The notes: a model not told the origin generated them from the letters alone. DNA of 64,000 nucleotides from Alphaproteobacteria bacterium (GCA_002727315.1 PBWR01000007.1:62001-126000); one strand, 5' to 3'. Counted from the stretch's first letter, positions 41,674-49,932 are shown. A program made the numbers and translations.

Positions 41674-43181
41674 GGGGAACTCTCCTTGCTGGATGGCGGG
41701 TCCGACCTCTGTCGGAGACGGGCAGAGCGTATTGACCAGATGATGGAAAGCGCCGACAGGCCGAGGAAGGTCACGGCAATCGGCGACGAGAAAAAGATCG
41801 AGATGTCGCCCTGGGACGATGTGAGGGCGACCCGGAGGTTTTCCTCGAGCGGCACGCCGAGCACGAGGGCCAGCAACAGCGGCACCACCGGCATGTCGAG
41901 CCAGCGCATGGCCAGCCCCACAAGCCCGAAGAACAGCATCACATAGACGTCGAAGAAATTGTTCCGCAGCGCGAAGCTGCCGATGACGCACAAAACCGCG
42001 ACCGTGGGCATGAGCAGCGAGCGCGGGGTCGCCAGCAGCTTGACCAGGACCCTAAGCGCGGTCAGGGCAATGATGAAGTTGAAAATATTGGCCCAGAAGA
42101 ACGAGAAGATCAGGCCAAAGGCGAAGTCGCCGCGCTCGGTGAACATCAATGGCCCCGGCGCCAGTCCATGGATAATCAGGGCGCCGATTAGGATCGCGGT
42201 CACGGGGTCACCGGGTATGCCCAGCGTCATCATTGGTATGAGCGCACCACCGGTCACCGCGTTGTTCGCCGATTCCGGCGCGGCCACGCCTTCGACGGTG
42301 CCCTCGCCGAACTTCTCGCGACGCTTCGAGATACGCCGCGTGTAGTCATAGCTGATGAAGGCCGCGATCGGCCCACCGGCACCGGGCAGGATGCCCAGGA
42401 AGGCCCCCGTCAGGGACCCGATGGTCACGGGCATACGAATGGCCCGCAGATCGGACATCCGCGGCAGCACGCTTTGCAGCTTCGTCTGGATGCGTTGTGC
42501 GCCACCGACTGATTCCACCAAGTTGCTGACCAGTTGCGGAATCGCGAACAGGCCGATCATTGCGGTCAGAAAGTGAATCCCGCCGAGCAGGTTGACCTGG
42601 CCGAAGGTGAACCGCTGGGTCCCCATCACCGGGTCCTGGCCAATCGTGACAATCGCCAGGCCGATCACCCCCGACAGCAATCCCTTGACGAGAGACTGGG
42701 CGGCGAAGCTACAGATAATCGTGATGCCGAAGAACACGAGCGCAAACATGTCTTCGGTTCGGAAACTCAGCGCGACCTCGGCCAGCAGAGGCGCGATGAA
42801 CAGCAGGCACAGGAAGCTGACCATGCCGCCGATAAAACTCGAGGTGATGGCGATCCCCAGCGCCCGGCCGGCCTCGCCGCGCGCCGACATGGGATAGCCG
42901 TCCAGCGCCGTGGCCGAGGCCGACGGTGTGCCGGGAATGTTCAGGAGGACTGCGGAGAAGCTGCCGCCCGTCATGCCGCCCACATAAAGCCCGAGCAGGA
43001 GCGCAATCGAAATGTCGGCCGGCAACACGAACGTGACCGGAAGCAGGACGATGATCCCGGTGCTGATCGTCATCCCGGGGATCATCCCGACCGTCAGGCC
43101 GAGGAACACCCCCACGACCGTCGACAGCAGGACGAGGAAGCCCGAGGCCTGGCTGATACCGGCGAGGACGTCCGGGCTCAC
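41670..43181 (-). CDS. tctA: Tripartite tricarboxylate transporter permease (TctA), second system
   Basis: 503 residues with 11-12 membrane helices. The family blocks are VVGVFLGLTVGMIPGMTISTGIIVLLP near residue 20, GLYVGGMTGGSFSAVLLNIPGTPSASATALDGYPMSARGEAG near 65, LPGAGGPIAAFISYDYTRRISK near 265 and APESANNAVTGGALIPMMTLGIPGDPVTAILIGALIIHGLAPGP near 300-345. It is the inner-membrane channel of a solute:ion symporter. GC-rich composition matches the surroundings, unlike the cassette at 22659-25755. It overlaps tctB upstream and the oxidoreductase downstream by 4 bases each. Confidence 0.93.
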   Translation of the reverse strand: MSPDVLAGISQASGFLVLLSTVVGVFLGLTVGMIPGMTISTGIIVLLPVTFVLPADISIALLLGLYVGGMTGGSFSAVLLNIPGTPSASATALDGYPMSARGEAGRALGIAITSSFIGGMVSFLCLLFIAPLLAEVALSFRTEDMFALVFFGITIICSFAAQSLVKGLLSGVIGLAIVTIGQDPVMGTQRFTFGQVNLLGGIHFLTAMIGLFAIPQLVSNLVESVGGAQRIQTKLQSVLPRMSDLRAIRMPVTIGSLTGAFLGILPGAGGPIAAFISYDYTRRISKRREKFGEGTVEGVAAPESANNAVTGGALIPMMTLGIPGDPVTAILIGALIIHGLAPGPLMFTERGDFAFGLIFSFFWANIFNFIIALTALRVLVKLLATPRSLLMPTVAVLCVIGSFALRNNFFDVYVMLFFGLVGLAMRWLDMPVVPLLLALVLGVPLEENLRVALTSSQGDISIFFSSPIAVTFLGLSALSIIWSIRSARLRQRSDPPSSKESSP

Positions 43182-43636
43182 GGCACGATCCCCTTCAGCA
43201 ATCCGGTCGGCAGGAAGACGCCGAAGCCGTGCCGAAACAGGAGATAGAGCAGCGCAGTCCCGAGAATCGCACCCGCCGCCACGCGCAACACGCGCCGTTC
43301 ACCAAACAACACCATCAGTGCGGCGAAGAACGGCGTGGTCGCCAGAAGAAAACCGAGGCCCGGCAAGATCACCAGATAGACGACGAACACACCCAGCGCC
43401 CATGTCGCGCGGAGACGGCCTTCGGACCCGGTCGGGACCGGCCCGTTTGCCCCGACGAACCCCTGCACGAACAGTGTCGCGGACAGCGCAAGCAGGACAA
43501 TGGTGTTGATCCACGGGAAGAAGGGCGGGCCTGGCGTGTCGGGCAGGCTTCGCGTCGGCAGCTGCGACGTCAGGATGCCGTATCCAGCGCCAAGCGCGAG
43601 CAGAACGAGGGCGGCAATAATATTTCGGCGGCGCAT
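43178..43636 (-). CDS. tctB: Tripartite tricarboxylate transporter small membrane protein (TctB), second system
   Basis: 152 residues from ATG 43634-43636 (MRRRNIIAALVLLALGAGYG). Four hydrophobic segments at about 5-20, 40-60, 80-105 and 112-145; SLPDTPGPPFFPWIN is a typical TctB first loop. An upstream in-frame start at 43687 would run into the intergenic hairpin. It overlaps tctA by an ATGA. It belongs to the second TTT system together with tctC at 43744-44712. Confidence 0.87.
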   Translation of the reverse strand: MRRRNIIAALVLLALGAGYGILTSQLPTRSLPDTPGPPFFPWINTIVLLALSATLFVQGFVGANGPVPTGSEGRLRATWALGVFVVYLVILPGLGFLLATTPFFAALMVLFGERRVLRVAAGAILGTALLYLLFRHGFGVFLPTGLLKGIVP

Positions 43637-43662
43637 CGCGTGATGGTGTCCGTTCAAAAGTC

Positions 43663-43687
43663 GTGTCGGCGGCAAAGCCGCCGACAC
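43663..43687. terminator. Intergenic hairpin between tctC and tctB of second system
   Basis: Perfect 11-bp GC-rich stem (43663-43673 with 43677-43687) with a 3-base loop. Read leftward it is followed by ACTTTTG, a short T run, so partial termination or mRNA stabilisation after the receptor gene is likely. It occupies the same position as the hairpin at 23671-23699 in the first TTT operon. Confidence 0.7.
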
Positions 43688-43743
43688 ACATCCTTGGGCA
43701 ACCGGCCCCGCCCCGCAGAACGCGGGCCGGGGCAGCTACGCGT

Positions 43744-44712
43744 CTACTTCTTCGACTTGGAGTTCAACAGGCCGGCGCTGGTAAAGACCTTTTTGACCTT
43801 CACATCTTCCGATGCCAGCAGCGTCGTGAAGTCCTCGTGGCCGAGCGGCGCGACCGTGAAGCCCTTCTTTTTGGCAAGATCTTGAAACTCGGGCGAGTTC
43901 GCGGCCTTTGCCATGGCATCAGCCAGCTTCGCCTTCACATCGTCCGGCGTGTTCGGCGGTACGGACAGACCACGGAACAAATCAAGCGTGACGTCGAATC
44001 CTACTTCCTTCGCGGTCGGCACGTCGGGGAAGATGGAGCTACGAGCGTCGGTGGGCATCAGCAGGATCTTCAGCTTGCCCGCCTTGGTCAAGTTCACCGC
44101 ACCGGTTAGCGGCGCGATCATCGCGTCGGCCTCACCGTTCAGGACCGACTTGTTGCGGCCCTTGATACCCTTGGGCAGGTGGATCACTTCACAGCCGGCC
44201 GCATCCATCAGCATGATCGCCGCCGTGTGGGTCGAGCTGCCGGTGCCGGAATTGGCGACCTTCAAGGTTCCCGGCGCGGCCTTACAGTCGGCCACGAATT
44301 CGGCGAACGTGTTCCACTTGGCATCGCCCTTGACCGCAAACGGCTGGGGCTGAAACTCAACCCGGCCCACATGGTCCATGGCCTCGTAGCCGAAGTCGGT
44401 ATTGCCGAGATTGGTCGTCGTCAGCACGGATGTGGAGTTCCAGCCAATCGTGTGGCCGTCGGGCTTGGCATTCTTGATGTAGGTATAGGTGACCGCTCCA
44501 CCTCCACCGGGTCGATTGACCGGCGTCAGGGGCACTCCCAGGATTTCGCCCATCTTCTTGGCCAGCAGCCGGCCCTCGATATCGGCGCCGCCGCCGGCAC
44601 CAAAGGGAATGACGAACTCAATTGGCCCGTCGGGAAATGCCTGAGCCGGCGTTGCGGCAACGGCCAGGCCGACCGCAGCGGCTCCGACCATCATTGTGCG
44701 AAACATGTTCAT
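43744..44712 (-). CDS. tctC: Tripartite tricarboxylate transporter substrate-binding protein (TctC), second system
   Basis: 322 residues from ATG 44710-44712, with GGGAGG upstream. A Sec signal covers about residues 1-25 (MNMFRTMMVGAAAVGLAVAATPAQA). The mature protein begins FPDGPIEFVIPFGAGGGADIEGRLLAKKMGEILG and continues PVNRPGGGGAVTYTYIKNAKPDGHTIGWNS, typical for Bug receptors. It binds an unknown, probably carboxylate, solute in the periplasm. The GlcG/HbpS-like gene precedes it by 31 bases. The N-terminal reading extended to 44865 lies over the GlcG gene and is rejected. Confidence 0.92.
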   Translation of the reverse strand: MNMFRTMMVGAAAVGLAVAATPAQAFPDGPIEFVIPFGAGGGADIEGRLLAKKMGEILGVPLTPVNRPGGGGAVTYTYIKNAKPDGHTIGWNSTSVLTTTNLGNTDFGYEAMDHVGRVEFQPQPFAVKGDAKWNTFAEFVADCKAAPGTLKVANSGTGSSTHTAAIMLMDAAGCEVIHLPKGIKGRNKSVLNGEADAMIAPLTGAVNLTKAGKLKILLMPTDARSSIFPDVPTAKEVGFDVTLDLFRGLSVPPNTPDDVKAKLADAMAKAANSPEFQDLAKKKGFTVAPLGHEDFTTLLASEDVKVKKVFTSAGLLNSKSKK

Positions 44713-44743
44713 TTGGAATCCTCCCAGATTTTTGGTTTGTTTA

Positions 44744-45181
44744 TCAGTTCTCGATGCCGACGGCCGCGAGGGCGGCCTCGGCAATATCTGCGTCCTGCTG
44801 CCAGTCCCCGCCGCTAACGCCGATGCCGCCAAGGCATTCACCGTCAACGATGATGGGGTAGCCACCCTCCATGGCCGTCCAGCGTTCGGGGCCCGCCGCC
44901 AGTGTTAGGCCGATTGCATGCAGTGTATCGAGATCCTGCCCCTGGGCGCCCTGGGTGGTCGTGATGCGCTTGTTCGACGACGCCGTCACCGCCTTCACCG
45001 TCGACGAGTGTACTGTGTGGAACCGGCCCCCGTCCATGCGCTCCAGCACCAGAAGATGGCCGCCGGCATCAACCACCACGACCGTCGCCGCGATGCCAAA
45101 CTCCTCAGCCTTGGCGATACCCGCCGCGAGCATCTTTTTAGCGCCCTCACTGGTCAGGCGCTTGGTTTCTACAAATGACAT
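44744..45181 (-). CDS. GlcG/HbpS family protein (DUF336)
   Basis: 145 residues. The sequence TSEGAKKMLAAGIAKAEEFGIAATVVVVDAGGHLLVLERMDG is the start of the GlcG/HbpS fold, followed by STVKAVTASSNKRITT and a C-terminal GGYPIIVDGECLGGIGVSGGDWQQDADIAEAALAAV. Members bind heme or are encoded beside catabolic and glycolate genes; some, such as HbpS, are redox sensors. No signal peptide is seen. It is the first gene of the five-gene leftward run with the TTT transporter and oxidoreductase. Which ligand it binds here is unknown. Confidence 0.88.
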   Translation of the reverse strand: MSFVETKRLTSEGAKKMLAAGIAKAEEFGIAATVVVVDAGGHLLVLERMDGGRFHTVHSSTVKAVTASSNKRITTTQGAQGQDLDTLHAIGLTLAAGPERWTAMEGGYPIIVDGECLGGIGVSGGDWQQDADIAEAALAAVGIEN

Positions 45182-45226
45182 TCTATTCGTCCCCCCAGAC
45201 GACCCGCAAAGACCAGTGGGTGATAA

Positions 45227-45363
45227 TTAGCCGAGACGCGCGGGCGTGTTTTTCTTCTCTCCGCTCGGCACGTTAACCGCCACCGTAAGGCTTTCGCTTG
45301 GCCCCCGGCAAGAGTCATAGCTGAGGCGATCATCAATGCTGCAATAGAGGTGCGCGTTTTCAT
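45227..45363 (-). pseudogene. Possible small exported peptide gene with a frameshift
   Basis: From ATG 45361-45363 the frame encodes a Sec-like signal, MKTRTSIAALMIASAMTLAGG, then degenerates. At a run of five C (45302-45306, five G on the coding strand), moving one base gives PSESLTVAVNVPSGEKKNTP and a stop at 45227-45229. A six-base run would restore one frame of about 46 codons. This could be a real frameshift, a sequencing error, or chance. There is no strong ribosome site. Confidence 0.3.
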
Positions 45364-45450
45364 GGACCAAGCCTACAGGCGAAGGCAAAAAGCTGGCAAC
45401 CGTTTCGCCTCGCAAACGTCCGCTGTTCGTCCATGGGGGGCCTTAAACGA

Positions 45451-45494
45451 CTAGTGACCTCAGCAGGTTTTGGGTAACCCAATGAGGCCACTAG
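45451..45494. repeat. Imperfect inverted repeat beside tRNA-Gly
   Basis: Outer arms 45451-45462 and 45483-45494 match at 11 of 12 positions (CTAGTGACCTCA and TGAGGCCACTAG). Inside is a second small hairpin, TTGGG-TAA-CCCAA. It lies 6 bases downstream of the leftward tRNA gene. No T run follows in the tRNA direction, so a processing or recombination-associated role is as plausible as termination. Confidence 0.55.
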
Positions 45495-45500
45495 AGAAAC

Positions 45501-45575
45501 TGGAGCGGGAAACGAGATTCGAACTCGCGACCCTCACGTTGGCAACGTGATGCTCTACCACTGAGCTATTCCCGC
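45501..45575 (-). tRNA. tRNA-Gly (anticodon GCC)
   Basis: On the minus strand a 75-base cloverleaf starts GCGGGAATAGCTCAG and ends with the encoded CCA. The acceptor stem GCGGGAA pairs with TTCCCGC. The D-arm (AGCTCAGTGGTAGAGC), anticodon stem (ATCACGT around TTGCCAA) and T-arm (TTCGAATC) are complete. The anticodon GCC (complement at 45541-45543) reads GGC and GGT glycine codons, which are abundant in this GC-rich genome. Confidence 0.97.
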
Positions 45576-45588
45576 GTAGCGAAGCGGG

Positions 45589-45617
45589 ACATAACCCCAA
45601 CCGCGCCCGGATTTCAA
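45589..45617 (-). promoter_or_regulatory. Predicted promoter of tRNA-Gly
   Basis: On the minus strand TTGAAA (complement 45612-45617), 17-base spacer, TTATGT (complement 45589-45594), 13 bases before the mature 5' end. Good sigma-70-type match for a stable RNA gene. Confidence 0.55.
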
Positions 45618-45688
45618 GTGCCGATGACGCGGTTTCAACCAATCACAGGCCGCTACCCCCGGACGGCCGAAAACGCTATATCCCCACC

Positions 45689-46192
45689 ATGTCCGGTCCG
45701 GAACAGACAGAAGCACCGCTGCTGGCGCGGCTCGCCGAGCTGGCGATCACGGTCGAGATGCATCGCCACCCGCCACTGTACACGGTCGCGGAATCGCGCG
45801 AGCTGCGCGGAACGCTGCCCGGCGGGCACATCAAAAACCTGTTCCTGCGCGACAAGAAGCGCAACCAGTGGCTGGTCACCGTTCTGGAGGATGCCGAGGT
45901 GGACCTGAAGGCGCTCCGCCATGTGCTGGGCGCGAGCGGAAATCTCAGTTTCGGAAGCGCCGAGTTGCTCGCAGAATCCCTCGGTATCGCGCCGGGATCC
46001 GTCACCCCGTTCGCCGTCCTGAACGACCAGGCCGGGCGCGTCACCATGGTCCTCGCCCGCAATGTGCTCGACCACGACCCGGTCAACGCGCACCCGCTGC
46101 ACAACGAGGCCACGGCGGCGATCGGGCGCGACGACCTGGTTCGTTTTCTCGAAGCCTGCGGTCATCCGCCGCTTCTCGTCGATCTGCCCTGA
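45689..46192 (+). CDS. YbaK/ProX-type aminoacyl-tRNA deacylase
   Basis: 167 residues. Family blocks: LAITVEMHRHPPLYTVAES, LPGGHIKNLFLRDKKRNQWLVTVLEDAEVDLKALRHVLGASGNLSFGSAELL, and GIAPGSVTPFAVLNDQAGRVTMVLARNVLDHDPVNAHPLHNEAT. The catalytic Lys is in HIKNLFLRDKK. The freestanding ProX subfamily clears Ala-tRNA(Pro) formed by prolyl-tRNA synthetase. It is divergent from tRNA-Gly and lies 106 bases before the YbbN gene. No proS is in the window. Confidence 0.9.
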   Translation: MSGPEQTEAPLLARLAELAITVEMHRHPPLYTVAESRELRGTLPGGHIKNLFLRDKKRNQWLVTVLEDAEVDLKALRHVLGASGNLSFGSAELLAESLGIAPGSVTPFAVLNDQAGRVTMVLARNVLDHDPVNAHPLHNEATAAIGRDDLVRFLEACGHPPLLVDLP

Positions 46193-46298
46193 CGACTTCC
46201 CCGGTGGCGTCGTGGCACAGGGGGCTTGATAGCTGTGCATCAACGCTCCATCTTCTGCCTCGAACACGCAATCGAAGCGAACAAACAGAGTTTCCACG

Positions 46299-47243
46299 AT
46301 GGATCCGATCACACCCGACCTGAACGCCATGCCCGGCGCCGGCGCGCCCGCCGACGGCCTTATCATTGAAGGCGATCAGAATTCCTTCACCCGCGACGTG
46401 ATCCAGGCTTCACGCGAGTTGCCGGTGATCGTCGATTTCTGGGCCACCTGGTGCGGCCCGTGCAAACAGCTCGGCCCGGCACTGGAGAAGGTCGTGATGG
46501 AAGCCGGCGGCGCCGTCCGTCTGGTCAAGATCGACGTGGACAAGAGCCCCGACCTGTCGGCCCAGCTGCGCATCCAGTCCATCCCCACCGTCTATGCCTT
46601 CAAGGACGGGCAGCCGATCGATGGTTTCCAGGGTGCCCTGCCCGAGAGCCAGATCAAGGCCTGGGTCGATCAGCTGGTCAAGGTGCATGGCGGCGGCGAG
46701 GCGGCCGGGCCGTCCCCCCTGGACCAGGCCCTGGACGCGGCCGACGCCGCCATAGCGGAAAACGATATCAGCACGGCCGGCGCATTCTATGCCCAGGTGC
46801 TCAACGAGGACCCCGCAAATGTCCGGGCGCTCGCCGGCATGGCCCGGGCCTACGTCAAGGCCGGGAAAATGGACAAGGCGCGTGAGATAATCGACCAGGC
46901 CGACGAGGCGGCCCGCGCGGACGATCTGCTGAAGGGCGTGATCTCGGCGGTCGAGCTGGCCGAAGCCGGGGCCGAGGCCGCCGGCGACATCGACGGATTG
47001 CGCGCGAAGGCCGAGGCCGACCCGACCGATCACCAGGCCCGCTTCGACTACGCCGTCGCGGCCTTTGCCGCCGGCAGTCCCGAAGACGCGATCGAGGCGC
47101 TGCTCGAGATCATCCGGCGCGATCGCGCCTGGAACGAGGAGGCGGCGCGGACCGAACTCCTCAAGATCTTCGAGGCACTGGGCCCGACCGACGAAATCAC
47201 GCTAGCTGGGCGCCGCAAACTCTCCTCGATCCTGTTTTCATGA
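46299..47243 (+). CDS. ybbN: Thioredoxin-TPR co-chaperone YbbN (CnoX-like)
   Basis: 314 residues. Thioredoxin domain at about 25-130 with FWATWCGPCKQLGPALEKV near residue 47 (WCGPC is retained, so it may be redox active, unlike E. coli CnoX which has SQHC). A TPR-like region follows at about 145-310 (ADAAIAENDISTAGAFYAQVLNEDPANVRALAGMARAYVKAGKMDKAREII ... DPTDHQARFDYAVAAFAAGSPEDAIEALLEII). These proteins escort unfolded clients to GroEL or DnaK under oxidative stress. It overlaps the LonN gene by 4 bases, a conserved alphaproteobacterial pairing. Confidence 0.92.
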   Translation: MDPITPDLNAMPGAGAPADGLIIEGDQNSFTRDVIQASRELPVIVDFWATWCGPCKQLGPALEKVVMEAGGAVRLVKIDVDKSPDLSAQLRIQSIPTVYAFKDGQPIDGFQGALPESQIKAWVDQLVKVHGGGEAAGPSPLDQALDAADAAIAENDISTAGAFYAQVLNEDPANVRALAGMARAYVKAGKMDKAREIIDQADEAARADDLLKGVISAVELAEAGAEAAGDIDGLRAKAEADPTDHQARFDYAVAAFAAGSPEDAIEALLEIIRRDRAWNEEAARTELLKIFEALGPTDEITLAGRRKLSSILFS

Positions 47244-47911
47244 GCACCAGCGTGCCTGACAATATTCTCGGCGCGCTTCCCGCCGAGCTGCCGCTGTTCC
47301 CGCTGAACGGCGTGCTCCTGCTGCCCCGCGGCACGCTGCCGCTCAATGTCTTCGAGCCACGCTACCTGGCGATGGTCGATGCCGCGCTGGCGGGTGCTCG
47401 CATGATCGGGATCATTCAGCCCGCCGCCGACGGCACCATCGGCCTCAGCGCACCCGACGGCACCAACCTCTACCGCACCGGTTGCGCCGGCCGCATCACC
47501 GGGTTCCAGGAAACCGAGGATGGCCGGTACCTTCTGGAGCTCAGGGGCATTTGCCGGTTCGACGCGGCCGAGGAACTGGAACTGCGCGACGGGTATCGGC
47601 GCATCCGGCCTGACTTTTCGCCCTACATGGAGGATCTCGCGCCGCCGGACAAGATCTCGATCGAGCGCGAGCGGCTGCTGAACGGGCTGAAGGGGTACTT
47701 CGAGGCGCAGAACATTGCCGCCGACTGGGACGCGCTGGTCAAGACGCCGGACGACCGGCTGGTCACCACCCTGTCGATGGTCTGCCCCTTCGACTCGGCC
47801 GAGAAACAGGTCCTGCTCGAAGCGGCCGGCGACGCCCAGCGCTGCAAGCTACTCATCGGATTTATCGAATCGACGTTGCGTGCCGACAATGGCAACACTT
47901 CGCTGAACTGA
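47240..47911 (+). CDS. LonN: free-standing Lon substrate-binding-domain protein
   Basis: 223 residues. It contains only the Lon N-terminal (LAN/ASB) domain: ELPLFPLNGVLLLPRGTLPLNVFEPRYLAMVDAAL near residue 15, MIGIIQPAADG, GCAGRITGFQETEDGRYLLELRGICRF, and a C-terminal helix bundle from about 130. No ATPase or protease domain is present. It probably recognises proteins or acts as an adaptor. It overlaps ybbN (ATGA) and precedes the Trm112 gene by 9 bases. Confidence 0.93.
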   Translation: MSTSVPDNILGALPAELPLFPLNGVLLLPRGTLPLNVFEPRYLAMVDAALAGARMIGIIQPAADGTIGLSAPDGTNLYRTGCAGRITGFQETEDGRYLLELRGICRFDAAEELELRDGYRRIRPDFSPYMEDLAPPDKISIERERLLNGLKGYFEAQNIAADWDALVKTPDDRLVTTLSMVCPFDSAEKQVLLEAAGDAQRCKLLIGFIESTLRADNGNTSLN

Positions 47912-47920
47912 GGAGAAATC

Positions 47921-48133
47921 ATGGCTGCGCCCGAAACCGGTTCCGACAGCAGCAAGGTCGACTCGAAACTGCTCGAAATCCTCGTCTGCCCCGTCACCAA
48001 GGGGCCGCTGGAATATGATGCCGGCGCGCAGGAGCTCGTAAGCCGACAGGCAGGCCTGGCCTATCCGATCCGCGACGGTATCCCGATCATGCTTGCCGAC
48101 GAAGCGCGCGCGCTGAACGACGACAAGTCCTGA
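47921..48133 (+). CDS. Trm112 family protein
   Basis: 70 residues. The core [51 protein letters not shown] is the Trm112/UPF0434 pattern. Only a single cysteine (VCPVTKG) remains, so the zinc-binding of the eukaryotic form is lost, as is usual in bacteria. Trm112 proteins activate methyltransferases or aid Moco/lipid A enzymes. It is preceded by GGAG and lies in the ybbN-lonN run. Confidence 0.93.
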   Translation: MAAPETGSDSSKVDSKLLEILVCPVTKGPLEYDAGAQELVSRQAGLAYPIRDGIPIMLADEARALNDDKS

Positions 48134-48153
48134 GCCGGCGTCACGACCAGATC

Positions 48154-48516
48154 ATGGCGGACGATCCCTGGCCGACAGACTTGCGCTACAGCAAGGACGA
48201 CAAGACTTTGACGGTCTCGTTCGACGATGGCGTGACCCACGTGCTGCCGGCCGAGTACATGCGGGTCTACAGCCCGTCGGCCGAAGTGCGCGGCCACGGT
48301 GCCGACGAACGCCAGATCGTGCCCGCCCGGCGCCATGTGGGAATCATTAAGATCGAGCCCGTGGGAAACTACGCGGTGCGGCTGCATTTCGATGACCTGC
48401 ACGATACCGGCCTGTTCACCTGGGCCTATCTGCGCGAACTGGGCGACAAGCAGGAGGCCTGGTGGGCCCAGTATCTCGCCGACCTGGACGCACGCGGGCT
48501 CAGCCGGGGTACTTGA
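48154..48516 (+). CDS. DUF971 protein (gamma-butyrobetaine hydroxylase-like N-terminal domain)
   Basis: 120 residues. WPTDLRYSKDDKTLTVSFDDGVTHVLPAEYMRVYSPSAEVRGHG and VGIIKIEPVGNYAVRLHFDDLHDTGLFTWAYLRELG match DUF971, the small domain also found at the N-terminus of gamma-butyrobetaine hydroxylase and of plastid FeS carrier HCF101. It may take part in iron-sulfur or metal-protein assembly. It lies 20 bases after Trm112 and converges on the Ubi-type hydroxylase gene. Confidence 0.92.
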   Translation: MADDPWPTDLRYSKDDKTLTVSFDDGVTHVLPAEYMRVYSPSAEVRGHGADERQIVPARRHVGIIKIEPVGNYAVRLHFDDLHDTGLFTWAYLRELGDKQEAWWAQYLADLDARGLSRGT

Positions 48517-48570
48517 ATTTTTTGCAGCCTTGCGAGGGGCAAAGCGCACCGGCACCAACTTCCGAGACCG

Positions 48571-49827
48571 CTAGAGCGCCTCGCCGCGCACCAGCCGCGG
48601 CAGATCACCCACAACCCCCATCGCATGGCGCATGAAGAAGCGGCGCAACGGCGGCGTTGCATTGACCACGGCGAGACCGAGATCGCGGCCGACCCGGACA
48701 GGCGTGATGTCGTTCGAGAACAGGCGCGTCAGCCCGTCGGTCACGACCGCCAGCAGCATATTGTCGAAGCGCCGCCAGCGTTCGTAGTCCGCCAGGATGT
48801 CCGGGTCGCCGATGTCGCGACCGAGACGGCGAGCGTCGACCACCAGTTCGGCCAGTGCGGCAATGTCGCGAATGCCCATGTTCAGGCCCTGCCCGGCGAT
48901 CGGGTGGATCGCGTGCGCCGCGTCACCGACAAGCGCCAGGCGCTCGTCGATATACCGGGTGGCATGGCTGAGACCCAGCGGATGCACCCAGCGCGGGCTA
49001 TCCAGCGCGATCTCGCCCAGGAATCCGCCGACACGCCGGGACAGTTCGGCCATGAACGCTGCGTCGTCGAATTCGCGGATCGCCGGCACCAGGTCATTGG
49101 CCTCGCTCCACACGATCGACGCACGATGCGGCAGCCCTGAAGCGGGGTCATCTCTGTCTTGCAGCGGCAGGATTGCGAATGGTCCGCCGGGAAGGAAACG
49201 TTCATGGGCAATATTCCCGTGGGCGCGCTCGTGGGCGATGTTGCATACGAAGCTCGACTGGTCGTAGCGCCACTCCGTCACCGGGATGCCGGCCTCCCGG
49301 CAGAGGGATGAACCACGACCGTCGCAGGCGAACACCACGCGGGCGCGCACCTGGCGGCCGTCCGCCAACCGGATCGTCACCCCATTCGCACCCCGCTCGA
49401 CGATCTCGATCTCGGCGGGAGCCAGAAGTTCGACCTGGGCCGCAGCGTCCGCACGCGCCAGGAGCGGACTGCGCAGATCCCGGTTCTCCAAGATGTAGCC
49501 CATCGGGTCGTCGCCGATCTCCCGGTGGTCGTAGTGCAGGAACAGCAGCGAATCCCCGTCGCTGACACGAATTTTCTCGATCGGGCATGCGTTCGGCGCG
49601 AGATCGGACCACAGGCCGATCCCTTCGAGCACATTCGCACTGCCCTTGGCGATGGCGGTGGTCCGGCCGTCGAAGGCGGCGTCCGTCATGGCGCCGGGGG
49701 CGGCACGGTCGACCACCACGACCTCGATGCCCGCGCTCGCAAGCGCATGGGCAAGCATGAGACCGACCAGGCCGGCCCCCACGACCACGGCCTCTGCCGA
49801 AATGATCTCTGATGTCCCCGCGCTCAT
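48571..49827 (-). CDS. UbiH/UbiF/VisC/COQ6-family FAD hydroxylase
   Basis: 418 residues from ATG 49825-49827 (MSAGTSEIISAEAVVVGAG). FAD-binding AVVVGAGLVGLMLAHALASAGIEVVVVDR at about 11-40 (GxGxxG), the DG motif in VVFACDGRGSSLCREAGI near 165, and ALVGDAAHAIHPIAGQGLNMGIRDIAALAE near 310 with the GD and P residues that close over FAD. It hydroxylates the ubiquinone ring during CoQ synthesis. Which ring position is modified cannot be read from sequence; alphaproteobacterial UbiL and UbiM are alternatives. It is divergent from glnK, separated by the NtrC/sigma-54 control region. Confidence 0.92.
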   Translation of the reverse strand: MSAGTSEIISAEAVVVGAGLVGLMLAHALASAGIEVVVVDRAAPGAMTDAAFDGRTTAIAKGSANVLEGIGLWSDLAPNACPIEKIRVSDGDSLLFLHYDHREIGDDPMGYILENRDLRSPLLARADAAAQVELLAPAEIEIVERGANGVTIRLADGRQVRARVVFACDGRGSSLCREAGIPVTEWRYDQSSFVCNIAHERAHGNIAHERFLPGGPFAILPLQDRDDPASGLPHRASIVWSEANDLVPAIREFDDAAFMAELSRRVGGFLGEIALDSPRWVHPLGLSHATRYIDERLALVGDAAHAIHPIAGQGLNMGIRDIAALAELVVDARRLGRDIGDPDILADYERWRRFDNMLLAVVTDGLTRLFSNDITPVRVGRDLGLAVVNATPPLRRFFMRHAMGVVGDLPRLVRGEAL

Positions 49828-49886
49828 GGGCGCAACTTCCCCTGCCGGTCTGCGGCTGTCACTGCGGCACAATCGCACAACTCATA

Positions 49887-49932
49887 TGCACAAAACTTAT
49901 GCATCAAATATATATTGCGCAAATTATGTGCA
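49887..49932 (+). promoter_or_regulatory. Two predicted NtrC binding sites upstream of glnK
   Basis: Each 17-base site matches the TGCAC-N7-GTGCA form with one mismatch: 49887-49903 (TGCAC-N7-ATGCA) and 49916-49932 (TGCGC-N7-GTGCA). Their centres are 29 bases apart, about three helical turns. They lie about 75-120 bases upstream of the sigma-54 promoter, the usual enhancer distance. Confidence 0.65.
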
